The notes: generated by a model not told the origin, from the letters alone. A stretch of DNA of 64,000 bases from Aminobacter aganoensis (GCF_014206975.1 NZ_JACHOU010000007.1:140230-204229); one strand, 5' to 3'; positions 38,284 through 51,872 are shown, numbered from the stretch's first letter. Translations and numbers: made by a program.

Positions 38284-39116
38284 TTCTTCCGGTCCATGTC
38301 GGCAACGATCAGGTTTCGAAGGTCCGCGGTGACCTCCGGGCGGCGGCCGAACCAGCGTTCGAAGCCAGGCACGGCCTGGTGCAGCAGCATTCCGAGGCCA
38401 TCGACCGTCTTGAGGCCACGGGCCCTTGCAGCGGCGAGCAGCGGCGTTTCGAGGGGGACGTAGACGATGTCGGTGACAATCGCATGGCCGGGCAGGGTTG
38501 CGGGATCGGCAGGCAGGCCCTCATTGCCATGCATGCCAAGCGCCGTGGTGTTGACCAGCAAGGATGCATCGCCGAGCAGTTCCGGCGTTGCCGCCGGTGG
38601 ATGCGCAGTCACACCGGTGCCGAACTGGCCGGCAAGCTGTTCGGCGCGGGCAACCGTGCGGTTGACGATGCGGATATCCTTGAAGCCGCGCTGCTTGAGC
38701 GCATGGATGATCGCCCGCGACGCACCGCCGGCGCCCAGAACGACGGCGACATCTCCCTCGGCCCAGCGCGGGGCAAGGTGATCGAGATTGGCGGCAAAAC
38801 CATAGGCGTCGGTATTGCCGCCCCACAGCACGCCATCCTCGAACCACAGCGTGTTGACGGCGCCTATCTGTTCGGCGGCCTCGTCGCGGCGCTGGACGGC
38901 GGCGAAGGCGGCCTCCTTGTGCGGGATCGTCACATTGCCGCCCTGCAGGCCAGCGGCGGCAAGCCCACCCAGAAAGGCGGCGAAATCGGCCGGAGCCACG
39001 TCGATTGCCGTGTAGCTGCCGTCGATGCCGTAGCTCTTCAGCCAATGGCCATGGATCAGCGGCGAGCGCGAATGCACGATCGGGTGGCCGCAGACGAATG
39101 CCTTCAGCTCAGCCAT
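38280..39116 (-). CDS. aroE: Shikimate dehydrogenase
   Basis: NADPH-dependent reduction of 3-dehydroshikimate. 278 residues; substrate motif HSRSPLIH, catalytic Lys in VTIPHKE, and nucleotide motif GAGGASRA. I start at 39116 ([12 protein letters not shown]); this leaves an 8-bp overlap with the maf stop. Confidence 0.95.
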   Translation of the reverse strand: MAELKAFVCGHPIVHSRSPLIHGHWLKSYGIDGSYTAIDVAPADFAAFLGGLAAAGLQGGNVTIPHKEAAFAAVQRRDEAAEQIGAVNTLWFEDGVLWGGNTDAYGFAANLDHLAPRWAEGDVAVVLGAGGASRAIIHALKQRGFKDIRIVNRTVARAEQLAGQFGTGVTAHPPAATPELLGDASLLVNTTALGMHGNEGLPADPATLPGHAIVTDIVYVPLETPLLAAARARGLKTVDGLGMLLHQAVPGFERWFGRRPEVTADLRNLIVADMDRKK

Positions 39117-39708
39117 CGATGGCCCCGAGCTCGCGCAGTTGCTGGAGAACAGGCAAGAGCGGAAGGCCGACGATGGTGAAATGGTCGCCTTCGACCTTGT
39201 CGAACAGCTGGATGCCTTCACCTTCGATCTGGTAGGCGCCGACGCTCGACAACGCCTTCTTGTCGACGCGGGCGAGGTGGCGGCCGATGAAGGCCGGGTC
39301 GAGCTGGCGCATGGTCAGCGACGCGATCGCTACATGACGCCAGATCGTTTCGCCGTCGCGCACCAGAACCACGGCACTGTTGAGCTGATGCGTCCGGCCG
39401 GAAAGCCTGAGCAGGTGGCGGCGCGCGCCTTCCATGTCGGCCGGCTTGTGGAACACCTCGTCACCCAGCGACAAAGTCTGGTCGCAGCCAAGCACCAGCC
39501 GACCGGGATGCTCCTCGCTGACGGCGACCGCCTTGGCTTCGGCGAGCACCAGGGCCACTTCCTCGGGTGTCGCGCCGCTTTCGGCCAGCGGCGCCTCGAG
39601 GGCACGCTCGTCGAGATCGGCCGGAATGGCATCGACAGCCACGCCGGCTTGTTCCAGCATGGCTTTGCGAAACGGGCTTCCGGAAGCAAGGATGAGTTTT
39701 TCGGTCAC
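39109..39708 (-). CDS. Maf-family nucleotide pyrophosphatase
   Basis: House-cleaning hydrolase of modified or non-canonical nucleoside triphosphates. 199 residues with the Maf N-terminal signature [12 protein letters not shown] and the GCDQTL motif. The start is a GTG at 39708; the frame continues upstream to 39843 but that part would run into ppsR. Confidence 0.93.
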   Translation of the reverse strand: MTEKLILASGSPFRKAMLEQAGVAVDAIPADLDERALEAPLAESGATPEEVALVLAEAKAVAVSEEHPGRLVLGCDQTLSLGDEVFHKPADMEGARRHLLRLSGRTHQLNSAVVLVRDGETIWRHVAIASLTMRQLDPAFIGRHLARVDKKALSSVGAYQIEGEGIQLFDKVEGDHFTIVGLPLLPVLQQLRELGAIDG

Positions 39709-39761
39709 TGTACTTTGCCTGAAATCGAACCGCGCTCGCGGAGATGATGGGTGCCCGGGTC

Positions 39762-40583
39762 CTAGCGGCTCTTGTTGCGCAGGGCAACGATTGCGGCTGC
39801 CGTTTCCTCGATCGAGCGGCGGCTGACGTCGATCATCGGCCAATTGTGCCTGGTGCAGATCTTACGGGCATAGGCCAGTTCCTCAGTGATCGAGGCGCGG
39901 TCTATGTATTCCTGGGCGTCGAAGGCCATGGTCGTGCCGAGAATGCGGTTCTGGCGCACATGCGAAATGCGCTCGGCGGTGGCGATCAGCCCGACGACCA
40001 GGGGTTTTTCGGCCTTGACCAGGCTGTCGGGCACCGGGACGCCGAGCACGATCGGGATGTTGGCAGTCTTGATGCCGCGGTTGGCGAGATAGATGCTGGT
40101 CGGCGTCTTCGATGTCCTCGAAATGCCGATCAGCACCACGTCGGCCTGTTCCATGTCCGTCGGCAGCTGGCCGTCGTCATGTTCCATGGTGAAGTTGAGC
40201 GCGTCGATGCGGCGGAAATATTCAGCGTCGAGCACGTGCTGGGCGCCGACACGTCGGCCGGCCGGCGCACCGAGATAGGACTGGAACACCGACAGCACCG
40301 GTTCGAGGACGGAGACACATGGCAGGCCCATAGCCGCGCAACGGCTGTCGATGATGCCGGCAAGGTGCTGGTCGACGACGGTGTAGAGCACGATGCCCGG
40401 CTCCTCGTCGATGTCGTCGAAGACCTTCATCAGCTGCTTCTCTGTGCGGATCAGCGGGTAGATGTGCTCGATCGCGCGCGCGTCCTTGTATTGCGCCGAA
40501 GCCGCGCGCCCCGCCGCCAGAAGCGTCTCGCCGGTGGCGTCTGAGATCAGGTGCAGATGGAAGAAGCTTTGCGGTTTGTTCAC
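39762..40583 (-). CDS. ppsR: PEP synthase/PPDK regulatory kinase-pyrophosphorylase (DUF299)
   Basis: Bifunctional enzyme that switches PEP synthase or pyruvate phosphate dikinase off (ADP-dependent phosphorylation) and on (phosphate-dependent removal). 273 residues, with SDATGETL near the start and the P-loop-like [11 protein letters not shown]. The start is GTG at 40583, inside a DnaA-box-like sequence at the edge of oriC. This gene and hemE flank the origin in Caulobacter and many other alphaproteobacteria. Confidence 0.93.
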   Translation of the reverse strand: MNKPQSFFHLHLISDATGETLLAAGRAASAQYKDARAIEHIYPLIRTEKQLMKVFDDIDEEPGIVLYTVVDQHLAGIIDSRCAAMGLPCVSVLEPVLSVFQSYLGAPAGRRVGAQHVLDAEYFRRIDALNFTMEHDDGQLPTDMEQADVVLIGISRTSKTPTSIYLANRGIKTANIPIVLGVPVPDSLVKAEKPLVVGLIATAERISHVRQNRILGTTMAFDAQEYIDRASITEELAYARKICTRHNWPMIDVSRRSIEETAAAIVALRNKSR

Positions 40584-40609
40584 AGTGGTCGCCTGGGTCT
40601 GTGGTCAAA

Positions 40610-40618
40610 TGTGGATAA
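40610..40618 (-). promoter_or_regulatory. DnaA box, perfect consensus
   Basis: TTATCCACA on the minus strand, an exact match to the TTWTNCACA consensus. Confidence 0.8.
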
Positions 40619-40667
40619 ACGGGCGGTTCGGCTCGAAGCGGCCGGCGCGACTGTATCAGATGCCGAC

Positions 40668-40676
40668 TTGTCCACA
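40668..40676 (+). promoter_or_regulatory. DnaA box, one mismatch
   Basis: TTGTCCACA, a variant box common in GC-rich bacteria. Confidence 0.65.
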
Positions 40677-40752
40677 ATTCGCCTCGCTGTCTGTTTCGCT
40701 TTCGTGGCGGGGAGTATTGCGGGGATAGTTTTTCGGTCCCCGGCCATCCACA

Positions 40753-40934
40753 GAATCAATCCGTTCCATCGGGTTGGCTAGATTCCTGATTCAAATCGAC
40801 GAATCCGCTTGCTGCCCGGAGTTTTCCACGCTGGCGAAAACGGCCGCGCGTCACTATGACAAGTGGATATCTCGGGCCGCCTATGGACAGGTCGGAATTC
40901 TCGATTCCAACAGACTCTAAGAATTAGAAGAATC
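40753..40934. other. Cluster of seven GANTC (CcrM methylation) sites
   Basis: GAATC or GATTC/GACTC at 40753, 40781, 40788, 40801, 40903, 40913 and 40930. Fewer than one would be expected by chance in 182 bp. CcrM methylation of such sites marks replication state in alphaproteobacteria. Confidence 0.75.
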
Positions 40935-40983
40935 CTTCGATATAAATTTTTGTTTATAGAAGGCTCAAGGAAAGGCAGACCTG

Positions 40984-42018
40984 ATGCCCGTCAAGCGCAC
41001 AGTTCTCGAAGTGCTGAAAGGTCAGAGCCAGGCGGTTCCGCCGCTCTGGATGATGCGACAGGCCGGCCGCTATCTCCCTGAGTATCGCGAAGCCAGAAAG
41101 AAGGCCGGGAGCTTTCTCGACCTCTGCTACAATCCCGACTTCGCCGTCGAGGTGACGCTGCAGCCGATCCGGCGTTTCGACTTCGACGCTTCGATCCTGT
41201 TCTCCGACATCCTGGTGGTTCCACATGCGCTCGGCCGCGATCTTCGCTTCGAAGAGGGGCGGGGGCCGCTGATGACGCCGATCACGGCGGGCGAAGTTGC
41301 TGCGCTGGACGGCGAAAAGTTTCACGTGAATCTCGAACCGGTCTATGAAACCGTGCGTCGCCTGCGCCGCGAATTGCCCGAGAAGACGACGCTGATCGGC
41401 TTCTGCGGAGCGCCCTGGACGGTTGCCACCTATATGATCGCTGGGCATGGCACGCCGGACCAGGCACCGGCGCGGCTGTTCGCCTATCGCGAGCCGGAAG
41501 CCATGGCGAAGCTGCTGTCGATTCTCGCCGACAATTCGGCTGCTTATCTCATCCGCCAGATCGAGGCGGGTGCCGATGTCGTGCAGATTTTCGATTCCTG
41601 GTCGGGCGTGCTCGACGAGGCGACGTTTGAGGCCTGTTGCGTCAAGCCGGTCGCCGAAATCGTGCGCAAGGTTCGTGCCGTCCATCCCGAGGTTCCGATC
41701 ATCGGGTTTCCCAAGGGAGCGGGCACCCAGCTCGACAGCTACAGGCAGCGCACAGGCGTTACCGGCCTCGGCCTCGACTGGACGGTGCCGCTGTCCCAGG
41801 CACAGCGCTTGCAGGCCAATGGAGCCGTACAGGGCAATCTCGACCCGCTCAGGCTCGTCGTCGGCGGCAAGGCCCTCGAAGACGGCGTGGATGCCATCCT
41901 GAAGACGCTTGGAAATGGTCCGCTGATCTTTAATCTCGGCCACGGCATCACCCCGGAAACGCCGGTAGCGCATGTCGAGGCCATGGTCCGCCAGGTGCGA
42001 AAGGCAACCCAGCAATGA
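40984..42018 (+). CDS. hemE: Uroporphyrinogen decarboxylase
   Basis: Converts uroporphyrinogen III to coproporphyrinogen III. 344 residues with the signature [12 protein letters not shown] near residue 22. First gene right of the origin; its stop overlaps the hemJ ATG. A weak parS-like sequence lies inside at 41318. Confidence 0.96.
   Translation: MPVKRTVLEVLKGQSQAVPPLWMMRQAGRYLPEYREARKKAGSFLDLCYNPDFAVEVTLQPIRRFDFDASILFSDILVVPHALGRDLRFEEGRGPLMTPITAGEVAALDGEKFHVNLEPVYETVRRLRRELPEKTTLIGFCGAPWTVATYMIAGHGTPDQAPARLFAYREPEAMAKLLSILADNSAAYLIRQIEAGADVVQIFDSWSGVLDEATFEACCVKPVAEIVRKVRAVHPEVPIIGFPKGAGTQLDSYRQRTGVTGLGLDWTVPLSQAQRLQANGAVQGNLDPLRLVVGGKALEDGVDAILKTLGNGPLIFNLGHGITPETPVAHVEAMVRQVRKATQQ
41318..41333. 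other. Weak parS-like sequence inside hemE
   Basis: AGTTTCACGTGAATCT, 13 of 16 matches to parS with the central palindrome intact. About 0.4-0.7 kb from oriC. Could be chance. Confidence 0.25.
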
Positions 42019-42554
42019 GCAGCAATGCACAACAGGCATCGAGCGGTGCGACAGCGGCCAAGCGCGCCGTGATCTCGATCGTGGTCCTGGCCGCGCTGAC
42101 GGCGCTGCTGTTCCTGGCCGCGCCAGACGGGTTCTACCTCTGGGCGAAGGCCATCCACGTCATTGCCGTGATCTCCTGGATGGCCGGCATGCTCTATCTG
42201 CCGCGGCTGTTCGTCTATCACGCCGAGGCCGAGAAGGGCTCGGTGCAGTCCGAAACGTTCAAGGTGATGGAGCGCCGGTTGCTGCGCGCCATCATCAATC
42301 CGGCGATGATCGTCACCTGGGTGTTCGGCCTGTGGCTGGCCTGGAAGGGATTTGATTTCAGCGGTGGCTGGCTGCACGCCAAGCTGACGGCCGTGCTGCT
42401 GCTATCAGGTGTCCACGGCTATCTTTCGGCGTCTGTCCGGCGATTTGCCGAGGACCGCAACGAAAAGCCGTCGCGCCATTGGCGCATCGTCAACGAGATC
42501 CCGACGGTGCTGATGGTCGTCATCGTCATCCTGGTGGTTGTAAAGCCCTTCTGA
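42015..42554 (+). CDS. hemJ: Protoporphyrinogen IX oxidase, HemJ type
   Basis: Oxidises protoporphyrinogen IX in the membrane. 179 residues with about four to five helices and the HemJ features [24 protein letters not shown] and the [14 protein letters not shown] segment. Cotranscribed with hemE through an ATGA overlap. Confidence 0.92.
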   Translation: MSSNAQQASSGATAAKRAVISIVVLAALTALLFLAAPDGFYLWAKAIHVIAVISWMAGMLYLPRLFVYHAEAEKGSVQSETFKVMERRLLRAIINPAMIVTWVFGLWLAWKGFDFSGGWLHAKLTAVLLLSGVHGYLSASVRRFAEDRNEKPSRHWRIVNEIPTVLMVVIVILVVVKPF

Positions 42555-42717
42555 AGACCTTAAATTTGCTTGAGTGCGCCTTGCTCTTTCGTTTCGGGAG
42601 AGCTAAAAGGCTGTTCTTCCTTCCCGCCATGCGCCGCCCCATATTCATTCCCTGGCCGCGCTCGGCGCTTATCGCAAAATGCCGATAGCCAATCCTCTCC
42701 ACGCTCAGAGTCCGTCC

Positions 42718-43983
42718 ATGCAGGAAACCAAACTCGCCGAATTCAAGAACAAGAAGCCGCCGGAGCTGATCGCTTACGCCGAATCGCTCGAGGTCGAAAA
42801 CGCCAGCGTCATGCGCAAGCAGGAGCTGATGTTTGCGATCCTCAAGAAGCTGGCCGGCCAGGACATCGAGATCATCGGTGACGGCGTCGTCGAAGTGCTG
42901 CAGGATGGCTTCGGCTTCCTGCGCTCGGCCAACGCCAATTATCTGCCGGGTCCGGACGACATCTACATTTCACCTTCGCAGATCCGTAGGTTTTCGCTGA
43001 AGACCGGCGATACCGTCGAGGGCCCGATCCGCAGCCCCAAGGAAGGCGAGCGCTATTTCGCCCTGCTGAAGGTCAACACGATCAATTTCGACGATCCCGA
43101 AAAGATCCGTCACAAGATCCACTTCGACAATCTGACGCCGCTGTACCCGACGTCGCGTCTCAAGATGGAAGTCGAAAACCCGACGACCAAGGACATTTCG
43201 CCCCGCGTCATCGACCTGGTGGCGCCACTCGGCAAGGGCCAGCGCGCGCTCATCGTGGCACAGCCGCGCACCGGCAAGACCGTGCTGCTGCAGAACATCG
43301 CGCACTCGATCACCACCAACCACCCCGAATGCTACCTGATCGTGCTCCTGATCGACGAGCGTCCGGAAGAAGTGACCGATATGCAGCGCTCGGTGAAGGG
43401 CGAGGTCGTGTCGTCGACCTTCGACGAACCGGCCGTTCGCCACGTCCAGGTTGCTGAAATGGTCATCGAGAAGGCCAAGCGTCTGGTCGAACACGGCCGC
43501 GACGTCGTCATCCTGCTCGATTCGATCACCCGGCTCGGCCGTGCCTACAACACCGTCGTGCCGTCATCCGGCAAGGTGCTGACCGGCGGTGTCGACGCAA
43601 ACGCGCTGCAGCGCCCGAAGCGCTTCTTCGGTGCCGCCCGTAATATCGAAGAGGGCGGCTCCCTGACGATCATCGCTACCGCGCTGATCGATACCGGAAG
43701 CCGCATGGACGAAGTCATTTTCGAAGAGTTCAAGGGCACCGGCAACTCGGAGATCGTGCTCGACCGCAAGGTTGCCGACAAGCGTATCTACCCGGCGATG
43801 GACATCCTCAAGTCCGGTACCCGCAAGGAAGACCTGCTCGTCCAGCGCCAGGACCTGCAGAAGATCTTCGTGCTGCGTCGTATTCTCGCGCCGATGGGCA
43901 CGACCGATGCGATCGAGTTCCTGATCGACAAGCTCAAGCAGACCAAGACCAACGCCGATTTCTTCGATTCGATGAACACCTGA
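42718..43983 (+). CDS. rho: Transcription termination factor Rho
   Basis: Hexameric RNA helicase that ends transcription. 421 residues: Rho N-terminal helix bundle, a cold-shock-like RNA-binding domain (about 50-120), Walker A QPRTGKTV at 182-189 and Walker [12 protein letters not shown] start at [10 protein letters not shown] (42718); the frame opens 13 codons earlier. The 163-bp leader after hemJ shows no clear feature, though rho genes are often autoregulated there. Confidence 0.96.
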   Translation: MQETKLAEFKNKKPPELIAYAESLEVENASVMRKQELMFAILKKLAGQDIEIIGDGVVEVLQDGFGFLRSANANYLPGPDDIYISPSQIRRFSLKTGDTVEGPIRSPKEGERYFALLKVNTINFDDPEKIRHKIHFDNLTPLYPTSRLKMEVENPTTKDISPRVIDLVAPLGKGQRALIVAQPRTGKTVLLQNIAHSITTNHPECYLIVLLIDERPEEVTDMQRSVKGEVVSSTFDEPAVRHVQVAEMVIEKAKRLVEHGRDVVILLDSITRLGRAYNTVVPSSGKVLTGGVDANALQRPKRFFGAARNIEEGGSLTIIATALIDTGSRMDEVIFEEFKGTGNSEIVLDRKVADKRIYPAMDILKSGTRKEDLLVQRQDLQKIFVLRRILAPMGTTDAIEFLIDKLKQTKTNADFFDSMNT

Positions 43984-43988
43984 GGTGT

Positions 43989-46007
<2,019 letters not shown>

Positions 46008-46069
46008 GCGCGATCGGTCCGAAAAATGATAATGGGGTTCAACCTAGGGCGCTTCCGAGAGACCGGCAA

Positions 46070-47389
46070 ATGCTATTCACCGATTCCATTGCCGCACTTT
46101 CCAGCGGCCACCTGCCGTCTGGCGTGGCGATCATTCGCATTTCAGGGCCTCATGTTCGATTCGCTCTCGAAACGATCTGCGGTTCCCTGCCGCAACCGCG
46201 CTTGGCCCATTACGGCGCCCTGCATGCGTCAGATGGCAGGGTGATCGACAAGGCCCTGACCTTGTTTTTCCCCGGACCGAACAGTTTCACCGGCGAGGAC
46301 TGCGGTGAATTCCAGGTGCATGGTGGCCGGGCGGTCGTGGCGACGTTGCTGGCGGAGATCTCCGGATTGCCGGGATTTCGGCAGGCGGAGGCGGGCGAAT
46401 TCACAAAACGGGCCTTCCTCAATGGCAAGATCGATCTGCTCGAGGCGGAAGCGCTTGCCGACCTCGTCAATGCGGAGACGGAGGCGCAACGCCAGTTCGC
46501 CGTGATGAATTCCGGAGGGGCGCAGAGCGAGTTTTATCTCGGCTGGCGCCGGCGCCTGATCCATGCGCGGGCGATGATCGAGGCCGAAATGGATTTCGCC
46601 GACGAGGGAGACGTGCCGGGATCGGTATCGACACAGGTCTGGCGCGACGTAAAGTTGCTGATCGAAGAGATGAACCGTCATGCCGACGGTTACGGCAAGG
46701 CCGAGATGATCCGAGACGGGTTTGACGTCGTCATCCTGGGCGCGCCGAACGCCGGCAAATCGAGCTTGCTCAATGCGCTGGTGCGGCGTGAGGCAGCCAT
46801 CGTTACCGACGAGCCGGGAACCACGCGCGATCTCGTCGAGGCGGTGCTCGATCTCGATGGCATGAAGGTGCGCATCACCGACACTGCCGGTCTGCGCGAG
46901 CCGACCGGCAAGGTCGAAGCGATAGGTATCGAGCGGGCCAGGGAGCGGGCGAAAGGTGCCGATCTTATCGTATTGCTGGAGGACATGACGTCGCCTGTTG
47001 CCGTACTCGACATACCTGCGGGCATACGCAATCTGAGAATAGGGAATAAGCTGGACTTGTCGGCCTCCCCGGAAGACGGTCGGTATGCGGCGTCTATCTC
47101 CACCAAATCCGGCGAAGGACTCGACAGGCTTCTCGATATGATCAGCGCCATGGCTGGCGAGGCCATCGGGCAACGCGGCGATGTTCTGCCCTCGCGCCTG
47201 AGGCATGTCGAGTTGCTGCAACAAGCGTCGGGGTACCTGGAGTTGGCGTTGTCCACGCAAGATTTGGTACTGGAACTGAAGGCCGAGAATCTGCGGCTGG
47301 CCAGTGATCGAATCGGCAAATTGTCCGGTGCGGTCGACGTAGAAGACCTGCTGGACGTGATTTTCTCGCAATTCTGCATCGGCAAGTGA
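46070..47389 (+). CDS. mnmE: tRNA modification GTPase MnmE (TrmE)
   Basis: With MnmG makes the 5-carboxymethylaminomethyl (cmnm) group on U34 of certain tRNAs. 439 residues: N-terminal folate-binding domain, G domain with GAPNAGKS at 224-231, and the C-terminal CIGK motif with catalytic Cys436. Its stop codon lies inside the first of the strong parS sites. Confidence 0.96.
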   Translation: MLFTDSIAALSSGHLPSGVAIIRISGPHVRFALETICGSLPQPRLAHYGALHASDGRVIDKALTLFFPGPNSFTGEDCGEFQVHGGRAVVATLLAEISGLPGFRQAEAGEFTKRAFLNGKIDLLEAEALADLVNAETEAQRQFAVMNSGGAQSEFYLGWRRRLIHARAMIEAEMDFADEGDVPGSVSTQVWRDVKLLIEEMNRHADGYGKAEMIRDGFDVVILGAPNAGKSSLLNALVRREAAIVTDEPGTTRDLVEAVLDLDGMKVRITDTAGLREPTGKVEAIGIERARERAKGADLIVLLEDMTSPVAVLDIPAGIRNLRIGNKLDLSASPEDGRYAASISTKSGEGLDRLLDMISAMAGEAIGQRGDVLPSRLRHVELLQQASGYLELALSTQDLVLELKAENLRLASDRIGKLSGAVDVEDLLDVIFSQFCIGK

Positions 47390-47402
47390 TTCACGTGAAA
47401 CA
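47387..47402. other. parS: parS site 1
   Basis: TGATTCACGTGAAACA, 15 of 16 matches to the parS consensus TGTTTCACGTGAAACA; includes the mnmE stop codon. Confidence 0.85.
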
Positions 47403-47421
47403 TTTCAGCGGTGGACAGTGC

Positions 47422-47437
47422 TGATTCACGTGAAACA
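47422..47437. other. parS: parS site 2
   Basis: TGATTCACGTGAAACA again, 35 bp after site 1 in the mnmE-mnmG gap. Confidence 0.85.
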
Positions 47438-47468
47438 TCGACGTTGACTCCCGTTCGCGCGGTCAGGT

Positions 47469-47484
47469 TGTTTCACGTGAAACC
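47469..47484. other. parS: parS site 3
   Basis: TGTTTCACGTGAAACC, 15 of 16 matches, 47 bp after site 2. Confidence 0.87.
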
Positions 47485-47559
47485 ACCACTCCAGCGATTC
47501 TCTTGACATAGGGCGGAGATGGGGACATCTGTCTCGGCAAATGTTTCCTGGAGACCCTG

Positions 47560-49434
47560 ATGCGTGAAAGCTACGACGTCGTCGTGGTGGGCGGAGGCCA
47601 TGCCGGCTGCGAAGCTGCGTCAGCGGCCGCGCGCTCCGGCGCCAACACCGCACTCGTGACCATTCGCCGCGACACCATTGGCACCATGTCGTGCAATCCC
47701 GCCATCGGCGGATTGGGCAAGGGCCATCTTGTCCGCGAGATCGACGCCATGGATGGGCTCATGGGCCGGGTTGCCGATGCGGCGGGCATCCAGTTCCGCC
47801 TGCTCAACAGGCGCAAGGGTCCGGCAGTCCGCGGTCCACGCACCCAGGCTGATCGCAAGCTTTATCGCTTGGCGATGCAAGAGGCGATTGCAACACAACC
47901 AAATCTGTCTGTTGTTGAAGCTGAAGTCTCTGATTTCATTATAGATAATGGCCACGTCACAGCGGTCGTCCTGGGTGACGGGCGCGAGCTGGCCTGTGCC
48001 GCTGTGGTCCTGACGACGGGTACGTTCCTGCGCGGCCTTATCCACATAGGTGAACGCAAGTTCCCGGCCGGTCGCATGAACGAGCAGGCCTCGATGGGAC
48101 TTTCGGAAACACTGAAGCGTGCCGGATTGCAGCTTGGGCGCTTGAAGACCGGCACGCCGCCGCGTCTCGATGGCCGGACGATCGACTGGGCGTCGTTGGA
48201 CACGCAAGCTGCGGATGCAGATCCGGTGCCGTTTTCGCTGTTGACGGACAAGATCGGCAATCCGCAGATCGAATGCGGCATCACGCGCACGACGGAGGCG
48301 ACGCACCGGATTGTCCGGGAGAATCTCGGCCGGTCGGCCATGTATTCCGGCTCGATCGAGGGCGTGGGGCCGCGTTATTGCCCGTCGATCGAAGACAAGA
48401 TCGTCAAGTTCGGTGATCGCGAGGGACATCAGATCTTTCTCGAGCCGGAAGGCCTCGACGACGACACGGTCTATCCCAACGGCATATCGACCTCGCTTCC
48501 CGAGGACGTGCAACTCGATATCTTGAAATCGATACCAGGGCTGGAGCGTGCGGTCATGCTGCAGCCCGGCTATGCGATCGAGTATGACCACATCGATCCG
48601 CGCGAACTCGAAACCACGCTCGAAACGAGGCGCGTTCGAGGGCTTTTCCTCGCCGGCCAGATCAATGGAACGACCGGTTATGAAGAAGCCGGCGCGCAAG
48701 GGCTGTTGGCCGGTGTCAATGCGGCACGGCTGGCCGGCGGCAGCGAGCAGCTGATTCTCAGCCGGTCCCAGGCTTATATCGGCGTCATGATCGACGATCT
48801 GACGAGCCGCGGGATCAGCGAGCCGTATCGGATGTTCACGTCGCGTGCGGAGTTTCGTTTGTCGCTGCGCGCCGACAATGCCGACGAGCGACTGACGCCT
48901 CTGGCGATGGACTTGGGCATCGCTTCTGCCGAGCGCGCCAGGCGTTATGGCGAGACGGCCGCGCGTGTCGACGTCGCTCGCGCGCTGTCCAAGACACATA
49001 CGTTGTCGCCGAACGAGGCGCGACGCCACGGCATCGAGGTCAATCTCGATGGCATCAAGCGGTCGCTCTATGAGCTTCTGGCGTATCCCGATGTCAACTT
49101 CATGCATCTTGTTAAGATCTTGCCAGAGTTGGCGTCGGTTGACGCCAAGACGGCCGAAGCCATTGAAACAGAAGCCAAATATGCCGTCTACCTCGACAGG
49201 CAGAAGGCCGACGCGGCGCTGATGCTGAAGGAAGAGGAGAGGGTAATCCCCGAAACTCTTGATTTTGAGTCGGTTCCCGGGCTTTCGAACGAGCTGCGCC
49301 AGAAGATGCGGACAAGGCGGCCGCGCTCGCTGGCCGAGGCGCAGCGAATCGAAGGCATGACTCCGGCCGCGCTGGCGATCATTCTTTCCCACGTCCGGAA
49401 TGCCGAGGTGCAGATGCGCAAGGGTGCCGCTTGA
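47560..49434 (+). CDS. mnmG: tRNA uridine modification enzyme MnmG (GidA)
   Basis: FAD- and NADH-dependent partner of MnmE in U34 modification. 624 residues with FAD motif [10 protein letters not shown] at 11-20 and the GidA signature region near [10 protein letters not shown]. The TGA overlaps the TTG start of rsmG. Confidence 0.96.
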   Translation: MRESYDVVVVGGGHAGCEAASAAARSGANTALVTIRRDTIGTMSCNPAIGGLGKGHLVREIDAMDGLMGRVADAAGIQFRLLNRRKGPAVRGPRTQADRKLYRLAMQEAIATQPNLSVVEAEVSDFIIDNGHVTAVVLGDGRELACAAVVLTTGTFLRGLIHIGERKFPAGRMNEQASMGLSETLKRAGLQLGRLKTGTPPRLDGRTIDWASLDTQAADADPVPFSLLTDKIGNPQIECGITRTTEATHRIVRENLGRSAMYSGSIEGVGPRYCPSIEDKIVKFGDREGHQIFLEPEGLDDDTVYPNGISTSLPEDVQLDILKSIPGLERAVMLQPGYAIEYDHIDPRELETTLETRRVRGLFLAGQINGTTGYEEAGAQGLLAGVNAARLAGGSEQLILSRSQAYIGVMIDDLTSRGISEPYRMFTSRAEFRLSLRADNADERLTPLAMDLGIASAERARRYGETAARVDVARALSKTHTLSPNEARRHGIEVNLDGIKRSLYELLAYPDVNFMHLVKILPELASVDAKTAEAIETEAKYAVYLDRQKADAALMLKEEERVIPETLDFESVPGLSNELRQKMRTRRPRSLAEAQRIEGMTPAALAIILSHVRNAEVQMRKGAA

Positions 49435-50063
49435 AACAACACGCATATGACAGGTTGCAAGACGTCGCAGGTCCCGTTTCACGTGAAACATTCGACAAGC
49501 TGGTTGCCTTCGAAACCGTGTTCCGCAAATGGGCGCAGCGCATCAATCTCGTGGCGCCATCGACGCTCCAGGACGCTTGGGAGCGCCACATTCTCGACAG
49601 CGCCCAAGTCGTGCGGCTCGGCGGCGGCGCGATGCGCTGGCTCGACATCGGCTCGGGAGGCGGTTTTCCGGGCCTGATCATCGCCACCATGATCGCAGAG
49701 CGGGCCGGAGCATCGATCGACCTGGTCGAAAGCAATCGCAAGAAGGCCGGTTTCCTGCAGGCGGTTGTGGGTGAACTGGGCCTGCCGGCGCGGATTCATG
49801 CCAAGCGAATCGAGGACGTGCACAGCGTGATTCGTGCTCCGGAGGTGCTCAGCGCGCGAGCGCTGGCGCCGTTGCCCCTGCTGCTCGAACTCTCGGCGCC
49901 CTGGCTCGAAGCCGGCACCACGGCCCTTTTCCACAAAGGCCGGGATTACCGCCAGGAGATCGAAGATAGCGCTCACCAGTGGGGATTCGATCTGGTAGAA
50001 CACCCAAGCCTGACCGACACGCAGGGGGTCATCCTCGAGATTCGGAACCTGCGCCGCATTTGA
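49431..50063 (+). CDS. rsmG: 16S rRNA (guanine-N7) methyltransferase RsmG (GidB)
   Basis: Methylates G527 of 16S rRNA; loss gives low-level streptomycin resistance in other bacteria. 210 residues with SAM motif [10 protein letters not shown] near 72-81. The start is TTG at 49431, overlapping the mnmG TGA. Residues 16-20 (VSRET) are encoded by a parS site. Confidence 0.94.
   Translation: MKQHAYDRLQDVAGPVSRETFDKLVAFETVFRKWAQRINLVAPSTLQDAWERHILDSAQVVRLGGGAMRWLDIGSGGGFPGLIIATMIAERAGASIDLVESNRKKAGFLQAVVGELGLPARIHAKRIEDVHSVIRAPEVLSARALAPLPLLLELSAPWLEAGTTALFHKGRDYRQEIEDSAHQWGFDLVEHPSLTDTQGVILEIRNLRRI
49475..49490. other. parS: parS site 4, inside the rsmG coding sequence
   Basis: CGTTTCACGTGAAACA, 15 of 16 matches. 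In the rsmG frame it reads Val-Ser-Arg-Glu-Thr. Confidence 0.83.
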
Positions 50064-50102
50064 TTGCGGCGCCATGTGACGACGGAAAACAGCAGTCGAG
50101 CC

Positions 50103-50900
<798 letters not shown>

Positions 50901-50932
50901 TCGATTCGGACTCGAAACAAGCTGGATTAGAC

Positions 50933-51814
50933 ATGAACGAAGACCTTTCCAGAAAGCGCCTTGGGCGAGGACTTGCCGCACTGATCGGCGAAATGGACAA
51001 GCCGGTCGTGCCGGAAAAGCCCGCAGCCCTGGCCGACGGACGGGTTCCGATCGAATTCGTCAGCCCGAATCCGCGCAACCCGCGGCGTCATTTCGGCGAA
51101 GCCGAGCTGGCTGACCTGGCGCAGTCGATCCGCGAGCACGGGCTGGTGCAGCCGGTCGTCGTCCGGCCCGCCGCGCAGTCGGGGCGCTACGAAATCATCG
51201 CCGGCGAGCGCCGCTGGCGCGCCGCGCAGCGCGCGGGCGTCAACGAGATTCCGGTCATCGTCCGCGACGTCAACGATCGAACGGCGCTCGAGCTCGCCAT
51301 CATCGAGAACGTGCAGCGCAGCGACCTCAACGCCATCGAAGAAGCGCTCGGCTACCAGCAGCTGATCGACGACCACAACTACACCCAGGCCGATCTCGGC
51401 CAGGTCATCGGCAAGAGCCGCAGCCATGTCGCCAATACGCTGCGCCTGCTGAAGCTGCCCGACGTCGTTCGCGACATGCTGATCAACGGCGAATTGTCCG
51501 CCGGCCATGCGCGTGCGCTGATCACTGCCCAGGACCCGGCCGGACTTGCCAAGCGCATCGTCGAAGAAGGCCTGTCGGTGCGCCAGGCCGAGGCACTTGC
51601 GCAATTGCCGGCTGACGCCGTCGTCGAAAAGCAGCCGGCGCGACCGGTCGAGAAGGACCCGGACACCATCGCGCTGGAAAAGCTGCTGACCGACGTCGTC
51701 GGCATGAAGATTTCGATCGCGCACAAGGAAAAGGGCGGCGAGCTGCGCATCAGCTATCGCTCGCTGGAACAGCTCGATGATCTTTGCCGACGCCTGAAGA
51801 GCGAACGTATGTAA
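50933..51814 (+). CDS. parB: Chromosome-partitioning protein ParB
   Basis: Binds parS, spreads as a CTP-dependent clamp and activates ParA. 293 residues with the CTP-binding motif GERRWR at 91-96, a central helix-turn-helix (TQADLGQVIGKSRSHVANTL) and a C-terminal dimerisation region. It lies 32 bp after parA. Confidence 0.96.
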   Translation: MNEDLSRKRLGRGLAALIGEMDKPVVPEKPAALADGRVPIEFVSPNPRNPRRHFGEAELADLAQSIREHGLVQPVVVRPAAQSGRYEIIAGERRWRAAQRAGVNEIPVIVRDVNDRTALELAIIENVQRSDLNAIEEALGYQQLIDDHNYTQADLGQVIGKSRSHVANTLRLLKLPDVVRDMLINGELSAGHARALITAQDPAGLAKRIVEEGLSVRQAEALAQLPADAVVEKQPARPVEKDPDTIALEKLLTDVVGMKISIAHKEKGGELRISYRSLEQLDDLCRRLKSERM

Positions 51815-51840
51815 TTGATTCGATTGATTCTTATTCTGCG

Positions 51841-51872
51841 AACGCCAGCTTCTTAGCCGGCGTTTTGCTTTT
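51841..51872. terminator. Possible terminator between parB and holA
   Basis: AACGCC ... GGCGTT inverted repeat followed by TTGCTTTT on the plus strand, in the gap between convergent parB and holA. The stem is short. Confidence 0.5.

Larger units (their letters stand above)
40584..40983. other. Probable chromosomal replication origin (oriC)
   Basis: 400 bp without a gene between ppsR and hemE, the classical alphaproteobacterial origin position. It holds one perfect DnaA box (TTATCCACA, minus strand, 40610-40618), TTGTCCACA at 40668-40676, TTTTCCACG at 40822-40830 and weaker copies at 40576, 40744 and 40862. There are seven GANTC sites and an AT-rich 20-mer at 40939-40958 that could be the unwinding element or the hemE promoter. 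Gene direction diverges here. I see no TTAA-N7-TTAA CtrA site. Confidence 0.8.
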
